Shown here one piece after another: positions 9,578-19,201 of a stretch of 64,000 bases of DNA; within the stretch, counting starts at the first letter, position 1; every line of letters starts with the position of its first letter. A model generated the notes under the pieces. It saw only the letters and a list, made by a program, of their open reading frames with translations, ran no database searches and was not told the DNA's origin. The stretch comes from Saprolegnia diclina VS20. Taxonomy: Eukaryota; Oomycota; Saprolegniomycetes; Saprolegniales; Saprolegniaceae. Location of the stretch: contig NW_008246071.1 of assembly GCF_000281045.1 (NCBI RefSeq), positions 634,028-698,027 on the forward strand. Direction: 5' to 3'. Both the position numbers and the translations under genes were made by a program.

Positions 9578-11128
9578 TTAAGCCGCGTCGTCCTCGGCGT
9601 CGTCAGTGGCACCGGCCGCTTTTCGGTCTTGGATCGCCTTTCGCTTGCGCTTCTTGCGCTCGCGCTGCGCGTCGGTTTTTTCCCGCTTGCGCTTGCTGCT
9701 GCTTCCGTCGGAGCGCTCAAAGTACGCGACAAAGAAGCCGTTTGTGCCATCTTCCAAGCCGTTGGCGCGCACGAGGCAGTCGGCTTGGTCGTCGCTCAAG
9801 CCGTCGACGACGACGCCGCGACGCGGCCACGTTGGGAGCGCCTTTACGAGGTGGAACGGCGTGCCCGCGGCCTGCGACGCCTGGAGCGCGGCCACGACAA
9901 CGTCTTCGTTCTCCTTTTCAAAGATCGAGCACGTCGAGTACGCAATGCGCTGGACGCTCGGAAATGAAAAAGCTTTTTGAAGCGCCTCGAGCTGAAAGTC
10001 GGCGAGCGCCTGGAGCCGCGCTTGAACCTCGTTGGCACTTTCACCTGCCTCGCCATTGCTCGCTTCGTACTCGTCGTCGGCTTCAAAGCCCTGCTTCATG
10101 GTTGCGAGTTCCAAAAGATGGTCGAGCCGGTTCGACATGCCCGAGCCCGAGCACGACGGATCGAGGAGGATGCTTGTCACGTTGGCGTACTTGGCATCGT
10201 GCACGTTGACGTCCAGAAACGACTGCAAACACGGCTCGACAATCTTGTCGGCACCCGCGCCCTTCATGCGCCGCTTGAGCAAGTCGAGGCGCGTCGCCGA
10301 CCGGTCAAAGGCAAAGACGCGGAGCGGGCGCGGCGAACTCTTGCGCGCCACAAGCATCGCTGCGTGGCTCGTCTTGTTGCCAGGCGCAGCGCAGGCGTCA
10401 ATGACGTCCCCGAGGTCGTTATGGCCGCGCTCGCCCTGGAGCACATAGGCCGAGAAGCAACTGGCCTTGTCCTGGAGAATGAGGCGGCCCGAGACGACGC
10501 TCTCGTGCGTATGCAGCTCCGTGCCCGGCGGGAACACAATGAGGTCGCCAACGTGCGCGTCAACTTCAAACGAGAGGTCCTCGGGCAACTTCAAGGCGGC
10601 GCGGATCGCAGGGACAGAGTCGATCGGCTCGGTCACGCGGAGCGTGTTGATGCGGGCGTAGCGCGGCAGTCGCTGGGACTCGGACATGCGGTTCTCTTCG
10701 GGCAAAAGTTCTTCGTCCGTCTTGACTTTGGCCTTGATCTTAAGACGCACGAGCGCTTGCTTGAGTGCATTGTGCTGCGTAAGCACCTGCTTCTTGACAA
10801 AGCCGCCACCCTGGATCTTCTTGTCCTTCCCAAACATGAGATCGTAGATCGCAATGTAGTAGAGCGCTTGCTGCGACGTGGTCGGGCCGGCCTTCTTGGG
10901 CGGCGCCTTGCCCGAGGCCTTGGGCGACTTTTTGATGATCTTGGTGAGCTCGGGCACGGCCGCAATGAGCTGGTCGAGCAGCGGCTTGTAGCGCAGCGTT
11001 TGGCACACGAGCGCAAAGCAGTTGCGCTTGGACTTGATCTTATCGGCGTACGTGAGGCTCTTGAGGCCACCGCTGTGGCGGAAGAGACCTTCGAGGACAC
11101 CCGCGGCCTCAGCGTAGAGCGTGCTCAT
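9578..11128 (-). CDS. rRNA (cytosine-C5) methyltransferase, NSUN5/Rcm1 type
   Basis: Methylates a cytosine in large-subunit rRNA using S-adenosylmethionine, acting in the nucleolus. A single exon encodes 516 residues. An N-terminal PUA-like/NOL1 region (LTYADKIKSKRNCFALVCQ) precedes RYARINTL. The SAM-binding loop follows (DACAAPGNKT), then DPSCSGSGMSNR carrying one active-site Cys and STCSIFEKENED carrying the catalytic Cys. The DPSCSGSGM wording is characteristic of NSUN5 rather than NOP2 or NSUN2. The C-terminus is a Lys/Arg-rich nucleolar-type tail (KRKREKTDAQRERKKRKRK). The start is the ATG before STLYAEAAGVLEGL; an in-frame extension upstream is not needed. A palindromic ATCCGGATA lies 43 bp upstream. 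Confidence 0.93.
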   Translation of the reverse strand: MSTLYAEAAGVLEGLFRHSGGLKSLTYADKIKSKRNCFALVCQTLRYKPLLDQLIAAVPELTKIIKKSPKASGKAPPKKAGPTTSQQALYYIAIYDLMFGKDKKIQGGGFVKKQVLTQHNALKQALVRLKIKAKVKTDEELLPEENRMSESQRLPRYARINTLRVTEPIDSVPAIRAALKLPEDLSFEVDAHVGDLIVFPPGTELHTHESVVSGRLILQDKASCFSAYVLQGERGHNDLGDVIDACAAPGNKTSHAAMLVARKSSPRPLRVFAFDRSATRLDLLKRRMKGAGADKIVEPCLQSFLDVNVHDAKYANVTSILLDPSCSGSGMSNRLDHLLELATMKQGFEADDEYEASNGEAGESANEVQARLQALADFQLEALQKAFSFPSVQRIAYSTCSIFEKENEDVVVAALQASQAAGTPFHLVKALPTWPRRGVVVDGLSDDQADCLVRANGLEDGTNGFFVAYFERSDGSSSKRKREKTDAQRERKKRKRKAIQDRKAAGATDDAEDDAA

Positions 11129-12026
11129 GGTCAAAGTAAGATTGATGCACCAACCAAAACCGTATAATGCATCCGGATAACGTACCACGGGGTGGAGGAC
11201 GCAAGGGTTGCCGTCAAGCCGCTTGGGCGCGCTGCGCACTCGTCGAGCTCGTATTGAGAAGCTTTCAGGATGGTGCTCCGCGCATGAGACGCTTGAATAG
11301 TCTTCGCTACCAACATGGCTTCGATTTTGCACCGTTCGAGGTCTGCTTGCATTTACACCTCTACGTGCTTCCAGGCGATGCGAGCTTAGAGAGTTTAGGT
11401 TCGCTGTGCACTCACTGCATGCAGATTTGCTTGTCTTTGACGGTGAGCCCGCACGCTCAGCTTGGATCTCTCTGCCTGCGCCGACATCGCTTCCGCGGAC
11501 GCGAAGCTCGTTTCGCCCAAGGTGCGAGTCTGTTACGCATTGCCATCGTCAGAGGCTTCCTGTAGACGGTGTGCAGCATCCTTGGGCATGCGATGCCAAA
11601 GGTGAACGTGGTCGTGGACTCCTCTGCAGGCTGCCGCCTGTTCTGCGGAGGCTGGCCGTGGCGCTGACCCTTCAACGTTCAAAATCCTGTTTTGGAGGGA
11701 ACGCTGGACTAATAATAATATTAAGAAAATCGAAGTGATACCTCAAACCTGTGACAATAAATACCCTGTAATAATATTGAGGTCGCTGTCATAGATGGCT
11801 AATATGAAACAGATGTTAAACCTTTGAAACATGATTTGCTGCGAGTATCGACTTTGGATTATTCGAAGCATGAGCAATTGAATATTTCGCGGGCGACAAA
11901 TCCGACAATGGACCAATCACAGACGTCTTCGGTGTCTTTTTGACCAATGAGATGTGCTATCCGGTGCCGGAGCCGGAGTTGGTTCAGTATTTTTTTGGCC
12001 TCGTCGAGCACAGTAAGAATCGAAGA
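11129..12026. other. Divergent NSUN5/H2A.Z intergenic region
   Basis: 898 bp between two divergent housekeeping genes. Besides the NSUN5 element, CCAAT boxes lie at 11913-11917 and 11944-11948, 79-114 bp upstream of the H2A.Z ATG. An AT-rich tract runs from about 11700 to 11900. No further gene is supported. Confidence 0.45.
11171..11179. promoter_or_regulatory. ATCCGGATA promoter element of NSUN5
   Basis: ATCCGGATA, within gcATCCGGATAacgta, lies 43-51 bp upstream of the NSUN5 ATG. It matches the element found upstream of several other genes in this window. Confidence 0.45.
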
Positions 12027-12455
12027 ATGTCGGGCATCCCTGTGGGCGGTGGCAAGGGCGGCAAAGGCGGCAAGGGCGGCAAGGGTGGCAAGGGCGTGAC
12101 CTCCAAGAAGGCGCCGCAGTCGCGCTCGAGCCGCGCTGGCCTCCAGTTCCCCGTGGGTCGTATCCACCGCTTCCTGAAGAAGCGCGTGGCCAACAACCAG
12201 CGCATTGGCGCGACGGCCGCCGTGTACACGGCCGCCATCATGGAGTACCTTACGGCGGAAGTGCTTGAGCTGGCAGGCAACGCGTCGAAGGACCTCAAGG
12301 TGAAGCGCATCACGCCGCGTCATTTGCAGCTTGCGATTCGAGGTGACGAAGAGCTCGATACGCTCATCAAGGCCACGATCGCTGGCGGCGGCGTTATCCC
12401 GTACATCCACAAGTCTCTTGTCGGCAAGATCATGCCCAAGAAGAAGCCCATGTAA
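12027..12455 (+). CDS. Histone H2A.Z variant
   Basis: Replaces H2A in nucleosomes at promoters and regulatory sites. It is intronless and 142 residues long. The histone fold is nearly canonical: [56 protein letters not shown], then [19 protein letters not shown] and [11 protein letters not shown]. The longer alpha2 region and RGDEELD...GGGVIP identify H2A.Z rather than canonical H2A, and no SQ phosphorylation tail is present. The N-terminal tail is unusual: a run of Gly-Gly-Lys units (positions about 7-23) puts lysines at three-residue spacing. The start is the ATG before SGIPVGGGK. Loading partners would be SWR1-type remodellers. HIRA, an H3.3 chaperone, lies about 1.6 kb downstream. Confidence 0.97.
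   Translation: MSGIPVGGGKGGKGGKGGKGGKGVTSKKAPQSRSSRAGLQFPVGRIHRFLKKRVANNQRIGATAAVYTAAIMEYLTAEVLELAGNASKDLKVKRITPRHLQLAIRGDEELDTLIKATIAGGGVIPYIHKSLVGKIMPKKKPM
12046..12094 (+). repeat. 9-bp tandem repeat encoding Gly-Gly-Lys
   Basis: About five copies of a 9-bp unit (ggcggcaag with small changes) lie within the H2A.Z coding sequence and encode the GGK tail. Such a repeat can change length by slippage. Confidence 0.85.
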
Positions 12456-12649
12456 ACACTCTATCTCTGCCCGACGCGCCGTCGTTGGTCCCTCATTTAT
12501 CAGATGCATCGCGTCCGAGCGTCGATGCTGTTTCTAGTAGTGCGTTAATCTGCAATGAACGCCCATTCACGTATGCTTGCATCTTCATAGTACAGGTCGA
12601 CAACGCTCTTCATGACGCTAATATACTTCTTACACACATTACATTCGTG

Positions 12650-13291
12650 CTACTCCATGTTGATGTCCCACACGTTCTCATACGGGGTTGTCAGCTCGTC
12701 TTCGTCGTCGTCGACGCGGTACAGTGTCTCCTTTCGAGATGACGACAAGCACGGGGCATCAACACCACCCGAGCTGTCGTCGTCGTTGTCGATAAAGTTG
12801 AGGTGCAGCCGCAGTGCGCGGCCAACGTGTGTCATGGGCGGCTTGGCGTGCTGTTGGTCTTCAACAAAGGCCTTGACAGACGACACGACCAAGCCGCCCC
12901 ACAGCACGGTGCCAAAGAACGCCCAGAAACGCGTGTACGCCTCGCCGTGCCCAAGGCCGTGCGTGAGGTCGCTGTTCATCTGTGCATGCATGGCCCGTGT
13001 CGTGGACGCGTTCTGCATGCGACTCAAGAAGACATTCATGTCGATCGAGTCCATGCGTGACGTCGCCACAAGCGCACGCATGTACAAGCGCTGCGCCTCT
13101 TGGGACATGGCAAAGCGCTGACCGTCGACGCGCTGGACGACGAGGCTCGGGTGCACGTGGCTGAGCGCCTGGAGCACGCGGAGCTGGCGCGTCGCGTCAT
13201 CCGGATGCAAGTTGGCGTCGGCGACGAGCCGCTTGAGGTGGTTGTTGGTCGTCTGGGCGAGCCCGCGGAGGCCGAGGAGACGTCGGTTCAT
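12650..13291 (-). CDS. Orphan protein resembling the N-terminal domain of YME1-type i-AAA protease
   Basis: A single exon of about 213 residues. The N-terminus (MNRRLLGLRGLAQTTNNHLK) is basic and could be a mitochondrial presequence. The stretch from NLHPDDATRQLRVLQAL to PSLVVQRVDGQRFAMSQEAQ and LYMRALVA resembles, from memory, the helical N-terminal domain of YME1 proteases. One membrane segment follows (FWAFFGTVLWGGLVVSSVKAF). The AAA ATPase and zinc-protease domains that should come next are absent: the protein ends after an acidic tail (DDDEDELTTPYENVWDINME), and the next gene downstream is H2A.Z. It could be an adaptor or assembly factor at the inner mitochondrial membrane; this is inference. 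A CCAAT box lies 60 bp upstream (13351-13355). Confidence 0.6.
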   Translation of the reverse strand: MNRRLLGLRGLAQTTNNHLKRLVADANLHPDDATRQLRVLQALSHVHPSLVVQRVDGQRFAMSQEAQRLYMRALVATSRMDSIDMNVFLSRMQNASTTRAMHAQMNSDLTHGLGHGEAYTRFWAFFGTVLWGGLVVSSVKAFVEDQQHAKPPMTHVGRALRLHLNFIDNDDDSSGGVDAPCLSSSRKETLYRVDDDEDELTTPYENVWDINME

Positions 13292-14054
13292 GGTCGAACG
13301 ATATTTGGAAACTGCGATCCAAGCGGATCTGGGCCGTTTGGGTCGATGAGCCAATCAGAAACGCAGTTTTTGAAATCCGAAGAAACCCCGTCGAAGACGC
13401 CACCTTCTTCAACTTGAGCTCGTCTTCTTCTTTGCGCCATCATCCAAACGTTTACGATGTTAGCTACTCGTCGAGGTCATCAAAGGTCGGCCACCGCCCC
13501 TCGCGTCCACAGTATACAAGAGCCTGCCTTCTTGGCACCATGTGCCAACGCAGGAGATGTCGGGAGGGGCCTGGAGGCCCAAGATGGTCGTCGAAGCCGC
13601 GGAGATTTAGCATGCGTGGTGTCTGTTGACATCCCTTGCGTTTCAGCGCTGATCTCGTGTGCGACCAGATGCAGAATGATGGTTGTCAGCGTCTCTATGG
13701 ATCTTCAAATGTGGTGTTTCAAAACGGAAAACTCGACAAAGGAAGCGGATAGACATCACAAATTTAGACTTTTTGTTGTTGACAATAGAGCCCGTTCATG
13801 TTGCTCACACGTCTGGTATTTGACAGCAAGTGACCATGCGCCTGTGTGGACTTGGCGACGGTAGTACAGTGCACGCAGCATGTTGAAGCTGGCTCGGCAA
13901 GATCGCGCATCTGATGCCAATTGAATATCCATTTGCAGAGGTAACCCGTGACAATGGATTGTTTCAGATATCGAATATAGCCGGTAACTGCGGGTATTTA
14001 TTTTAAGAGGAAAACCCTGTTTGAACTTTCAATCCTCGGCGGCGGTGGACGAGG
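13292..14054. other. Divergent intergenic region before HIRA
   Basis: 763 bp between the YME1-like orphan and HIRA. It contains the CCAAT box at 13351-13355 and an AT-rich stretch just before HIRA (13985-14030). No additional gene is supported; the open frames here show no family resemblance and no splice logic. Confidence 0.4.
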
Positions 14055-17000
14055 ATGTTCTTGGAGAAGCCGTCGCTAGTCCGCCACTCGAATGCTGCGG
14101 GTCGAGGTCCGTGCAGGATACCATGCTCGCTGCCTGCGCCCGCTTATCATCATCAGGCGTATGCCATGGGCGAAAGCTGCGAGCTCGGCGCGATGCAGCT
14201 TCAACCGCAACCTTACGTTTTTGTGGCATAGACTGCGCGATCTATGGCATCGACGCGCATCCGACCGAGCCCAAGTTTGCGACCGCAGGCGGTGGTACGG
14301 GCCAATGCAGCACTGTGCGAGGTACTTAGCACGCTCTGGTGTAGACAACTGCGTCAAGATCTGGTCCATGACGCCGTCACCAGATCAAGAAGGGCCAGTG
14401 TACGAGCTCTTGGCCACGTTAGCCTGGCACGAGCAAGCAGTGAATTGCGTACGCTGGTCCCACAGCGGCAAATACCTCGCGTCGGGCTCGGACGACCACT
14501 CAGTGCTCATCTACGAGCTACAAGAAGGCGAGCCGTCGGCGGTGCCCTTTGGCTCGAACCGAGAGCCCAACAAGGAAAAATGGGTCCGCTGCGCCATGCT
14601 CAAGAACCACACGATGGGTACGATCTTCGCTGCTCTCCAGATCCAACTTAGCCCGTTCTGTAGATGTGCAGGACGTCGCGTGGTCGCCGGACGACCGCAT
14701 GCTGGCGACGTGCAGTATCGACAACTCGATTTTGATCTGGTCGATGGACCAACTCTCGGCTGTGATGACGCACCCGATCCAGCACCTCACAGGGCACAAT
14801 GGCTGGGTCAAAGGCGTGGCCTGGGATCCCGTTGGCAAGGTACTTCTTCTATCGAGCTACAGCATGTCGCAAATGCGCGAACACATAGTACTTGACGAGT
14901 GCTGGCGAAGACAAGTCGGTCATCGTGTGGCGCGTGGATACGTGGGAAGTGCGTTCCTTCATGTCACTAGGATAGCATTCGAGAATGGCTCTAGATTGAG
15001 GAGAAGATTGAAGCGCCGTTCGAGCACTGCGCCAGTACGTCGCACTTTCGCCGGCTCTCGTGGGCACCCGACGGCAGCCTCCTCTGTGCCACCCACGCCC
15101 ACATCGTACGTGGCTCATGCGTTGGCCTCTATCGAATGACGCGTCCGGTAGTCCAAACAAGACGTCGGTGCCTTCATCCAGCGCAAGTCGTGGGCGAATG
15201 ACGTCAACCTTGTCGGGCACCGGGGCGTCGTGACGTGTGCCCGCTTCAACCCGCGTCTCTTTGGTACGTCCATCGATGGCTGCTGCGAATGCTAAGGGAT
15301 GAGTAGCCAAGACGGCCAATCAAGAATTTGCGTGCTGTGCGCTCGGCGGGGATGACTGCACCGTGACGATTTGGCTCGCACACGTCGCGCGACCGCTCGT
15401 GGCTGTCACCGAGTGTTTTGACGCGTCCGTGACCGATCTGAGTTGGTCCCACGACGGCTTTACGCTCCTCTGTGCGTCCTTGGACGGCGCTGTCTGCGTC
15501 TTCCAGGTACGCGTCTCGATCATCATGTGCTCTCACGCGACACTAGCTCACGGCGGACGAGCTCGGAACGCCCATGACACCGCAAGAGCAGAGCCGACTG
15601 TTGCAGCAAAAGGTGGGACGACCACCTTTGGACAGGTCGCAAATCCTACGGTTGTCTAGTACGGATCGTTGGCCGGCCGAACCTCGGGCAGTACGTTGAT
15701 CGAAGACCCGCTGCAGCTCGAGGTACCTTATTTGCAAAAGAATCACATAACGAAGTGGTGTTGCAGCTAGAAGCACGCCAACAGCAAGCCGCGCCGACGC
15801 AGTTGGATCGCTTGGCCAAGCGCCTGACGCCCCTCGGCGCCTCCAACGCGACGCTGGATCTACCACCGACCGCGTCAGCCCCGACAGTATTTGAACCGGC
15901 GCCGGCACCAACTGTGTTTACGCTCACGGCGCGCCCCAAGACAAAACCATCGGACGCACCAACGCCAGCCAACACGCCCGTCTCGGTGCTCGTGCCCCGT
16001 CCCAAGAGCAAGGACGCCGTTACGACGCTAGTCGCTCGGCCCAAAGTGCTCAAGAAACCCGAGACGAGCAGCAAGGAGGCCGAGGACGAGGACAACGAGC
16101 CCATCATCAAGCGCAAACGCATGCTCGAGACGACGCCCAAGCCACGGGCCAACGCCAACACACTCCTCGTGTCTGTCACTTCGTAGTGTCGTCGAGGATT
16201 GCTTATCTGAGACTAGGGTCGATGTCGACGACAAGCAAGATGTCTTTCCTGAGCTAACGTCGCGGGCGCTGTTCACGCACACGATTGCGCTGCCCCGGGG
16301 CACGACCCGCGTCCTCGAATGCAAGCTCGGCGACGACTACTCGTCCATCACGTGCACGGACGCGGGGGCGTGTCAGTGGATGGACCGTCTGCCTGGCGTC
16401 GTCGTGCGCATGGTCGGCAACGAAGCGTTCTGCGCCTTTGGCACGACGGACGGCAGTTTGTACGTGCTCTCGGCGTCGGGCCGGCGTCTCTTTCCCTGCA
16501 TTGGTCTCTGCATGCATCATGTCGTATCGCTCACTGATACATGGTGTAGCGCTGGGCCATGAGCTCGCAGCGCTGGAAGTGAGTCCGCAGACCTCGCCGT
16601 ACCTTCTCGCGATTCTTCGCAATGGCGACGTCAAGACGTGGAACGTGCTGACGCCGCGTGCGGCTGTGACCACGTCGCTCCGCTCTGTGGCGGTGCGTCT
16701 CTTGTGGCTATGAAATATGGTCGTAGCATGTGCGCTAGACGGTCAAGTCGACGCTGATTCGATCGCATGTGACGGCGACGGGCCAGCCGATCGTGACGAT
16801 GGCGCTGTCAGGGGCCGAGCGCAGCCGCCTGCACTCGTTCACGTTTGATCTCGCCATGCTGTGCTGGTACAACCCACCTCGAATCGGTCGCAGACGCATC
16901 GAATGCTGGGCGTAGGATGCGTGTGGCGGACGACCATTTCTCGTACTCGGACTTTCAGACGTCGCTGTCGACGGATGCGGTCGTCGCCGCCGACGTGCCG

Positions 17001-17588
17001 GTACGTCGGACACGGCGCAATGTATGCAGCTTCAGTTATCTCTTAACAACGTCGGGATAGGTGGGCCCGCTCCGCCGGCTCCAGAACGCGTCGACGCATT
17101 CGCGGTCGGCCAAGCACATGCTGTCGGGCATGACCAACATGGTGCTCCAGCGCCATGTGACGCGGACACACCTCGAGCACCAATTGGCTGCGTCAATGGC
17201 ACTCGAGAGTGCGACCGAGTACAACTACTGGTAAAGCGTTCGCCGTCGTCTGTGGTCGTCGTCTGACGCATCTGCCACAGGCTCAAGGTCTATGCACGGT
17301 ACCTTGCGCAGGAAGGGGATGTTGCACGGCTGGAAGAGCTCTGCTCGGAGCTCCTTGGCCCGCTCTCAGCGTCGGGTAGCGCCACCACAATTCATGGCGA
17401 GGCAGCGTGGCACCCACGTGTCTTGGTGAGTCTGATGGTTCTTGAAGGACGCCGTCTCACGAACACGGTAGGGCGCGTCCAAGCGCGACCTTCTCCGAAC
17501 GATCGTGATGCCGCAAATGGCCTCCAACCGCGTGCTCCAGCGACTGGTGCTCAAGTACCAAGTGCAGCTTGACGAAGCGCGGCCGTAG
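14055..17588 (+). CDS. HIRA: Histone chaperone HIRA
   Basis: HIRA deposits H3.3-H4 independently of replication, together with UBN1 and CABIN1-type partners in the nucleus. I traced about 18 exons separated by introns of about 34-60 nt, plus a longer first intron of about 130 nt. The protein starts MFLEKPSLVRHS, equivalent to the animal start. WD40 blades follow: YGIDAHPTEPKFATAGG, NCVKIWSM, CVRWSHSGKYLASGSDD, DVAWSPDDRMLATCSID, VKGVAWDPVGK, YLTSAGEDKSVIVWRVD and LSWSHDGFTLLCASLDG. A basic linker with three RPK repeats leads to the HIRA C-terminal domain (FGTTDGSLYVLSASGRRLFP; YLLAILRNGDVKTWNVL). The C-terminus is RVLQRLVLKYQVQLDEARP. All exon joins keep phase, so the gene looks intact. The exact donor of intron 1 is uncertain. 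Confidence 0.95.
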
Positions 17589-18000
17589 ACGGCGCTGCGA
17601 GTACAATGCTTGGCCCGTTCGAGTAGCCGTGAGGTGGACTGTCGCCAGGAATACTAAGATCATCCTCATCCTTTCGTCATCGCGCTTGTTGCCACAGTGG
17701 GACACGCCGCGTGCTGCAACCTACGGCTGGCATCTGCTGGATGCGCCGCGACGATGTGGCCACTCGATTCTGGTTCGCGCTGGCTTCTCGCGCGTTCGTG
17801 GCCATCCGCGTTGGCAACCATTCGGCGCCCATCACCCAGCCCGCTGGCCCGATCCCAGTGTACCTACCACCAGCTCCTGCCACCGACCGCCGATGCCCGC
17901 CACGTTCCGCCTCCCATCATCCGAGTAGCTCGCTCGATTTGCGACGATCGCGTGCTTCGAGGCACGGGCTTCGAATTCGAAGCCGTTTTTCCGGACGATG

Positions 18001-18047
18001 TATCCGGAATCACGTGCGCCGGATGTCATTGGTGGTTTTATCCGGAT
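18001..18047. promoter_or_regulatory. Paired TATCCGGA elements
   Basis: TATCCGGA at 18001-18008 and TATCCGGAT at 18039-18047 lie 78-85 and 39-47 bp upstream of the next ATG. A further CCGGA (17990-17994) and CCGGAT (18019-18024) sit nearby. Confidence 0.5.
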
Positions 18048-18085
18048 GCGCGGAAGATCTGACCGCGCGCAGTTTCGAATTTGCT

Positions 18086-19141
18086 ATGAAGGGGGAGAGC
18101 GACCAGCAGCAGCAGCTCCGGCGGTTCGAGCTCCGCGTCAGCGTCCGGGACTTCCTTGCGGCCCGCGCGGGCGAGGCCACCATGCTCGTGACGACGTCCG
18201 CCGAGGTGCAGCAGGACGCGCTCGAGGCCATGAGCCGGCTTCTCTGCAAGGAGCGCGTGCTCCATGCGATCACAACGGTGCATGGCACGTCGACCTTGAT
18301 CGCGGTCGACAACCTCCCGGCCATGTGGCGCTGCGCGGCTGCGGTCGGAGGAACCATGAACATGCGCAAGCAAGCCGGCCCGATGCCCGACTTTGTCGTC
18401 AAGGAGCTCTGCTGCGCGATGGTGGTCATGGCGCTCAAAATGAACGGTTACGTCATGATGGGCGACCAAGGCACGTACATGCTGCCCAAGCAAACTCGAA
18501 GCGACATGGTGCAGTGCGTCCACTTCTCCGAGATGCACCTCGTGCACGATGAGGTCGTCGCCGTCTTCTCCCCTGTCGTGTACCATCTCAACAAGGCCGA
18601 CGCCGCTGTCCACGCGATCCGGTCGAATGCGATGGGTCTCCCCGTCTCGGATGCGAGCCTCACACACCAGCTTCAGACCCACGCTGCCGTGTTTGCGATG
18701 CCCAAGATGAACCATTGCCGTATCATGCAGTACACGACGCACCCGCCTCCCATGATCGGCACGACGGGTATGCTGCCGACCGAAGCCGACTTTCGCAAGC
18801 AGTGGATGGATGTCCATGGCATCACGCTGCCTGGTGATCTTGGTGGATATCTTCGCGTCCAGTTTCCGTCCGGTGCCGTCGTCACCTACCCGGCCGCTTG
18901 CGTTGCGACAAACTGGCACATCCTCTCCAAGCAGTCGCGGGCCGAGGCGAACGACATCACCCGGCTGGTCATGGTCTCGATGCACGGTTTCTTTGGCCCG
19001 GCGGCCGTCAACGTCCGAAGCGAGCAGTTTGAGCCCAAGGTCGCGACGCTTCTGCCAGCCTCAGCATTGCTCCAGGCAACGTTGCGGAAACGCGACGAGC
19101 ACCAAGCCCCCGCGCTCACAAAGCGCAAAAAAGTCTACTAG
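18086..19141 (+). CDS. C18orf63-like (DUF4708-type) protein
   Basis: A single exon of 351 residues. The best signature is the segment from MPKMNHCRIMQYTTHPPPMI through DFRKQWMDVHGITLPGD and GGYLRVQFPSGAVVTYPAAC. It matches, from memory, the order of conserved positions in animal C18orf63 (S/M-K-M...PP...DF...W...YG..LP..C/G..K...F..TYPL.C). The function of that family is not established. The N-terminal region contains VRDFLAARAGEATML and MVVMALKMNGYVMMG. The C-terminus is basic (ALTKRKKVY). Compared with the animal protein it lacks the long disordered C-terminal half. The start is the ATG of MKGESDQQQQ, immediately downstream of paired TATCCGGAT elements. Confidence 0.6.
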   Translation: MKGESDQQQQLRRFELRVSVRDFLAARAGEATMLVTTSAEVQQDALEAMSRLLCKERVLHAITTVHGTSTLIAVDNLPAMWRCAAAVGGTMNMRKQAGPMPDFVVKELCCAMVVMALKMNGYVMMGDQGTYMLPKQTRSDMVQCVHFSEMHLVHDEVVAVFSPVVYHLNKADAAVHAIRSNAMGLPVSDASLTHQLQTHAAVFAMPKMNHCRIMQYTTHPPPMIGTTGMLPTEADFRKQWMDVHGITLPGDLGGYLRVQFPSGAVVTYPAACVATNWHILSKQSRAEANDITRLVMVSMHGFFGPAAVNVRSEQFEPKVATLLPASALLQATLRKRDEHQAPALTKRKKVY

Positions 19142-19201
19142 GCCAAGGCTTAGTCCAACTCCCACATTTATTGTATACGCATCGTCATCGATTTGGTCTG
19201 T

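Noticed and set aside
13199-13206. ATCCGGAT match inside the YME1-like gene
   Set aside because: It encodes conserved codons (His-Pro-Asp) within the coding exon, so it is not counted as a promoter element.
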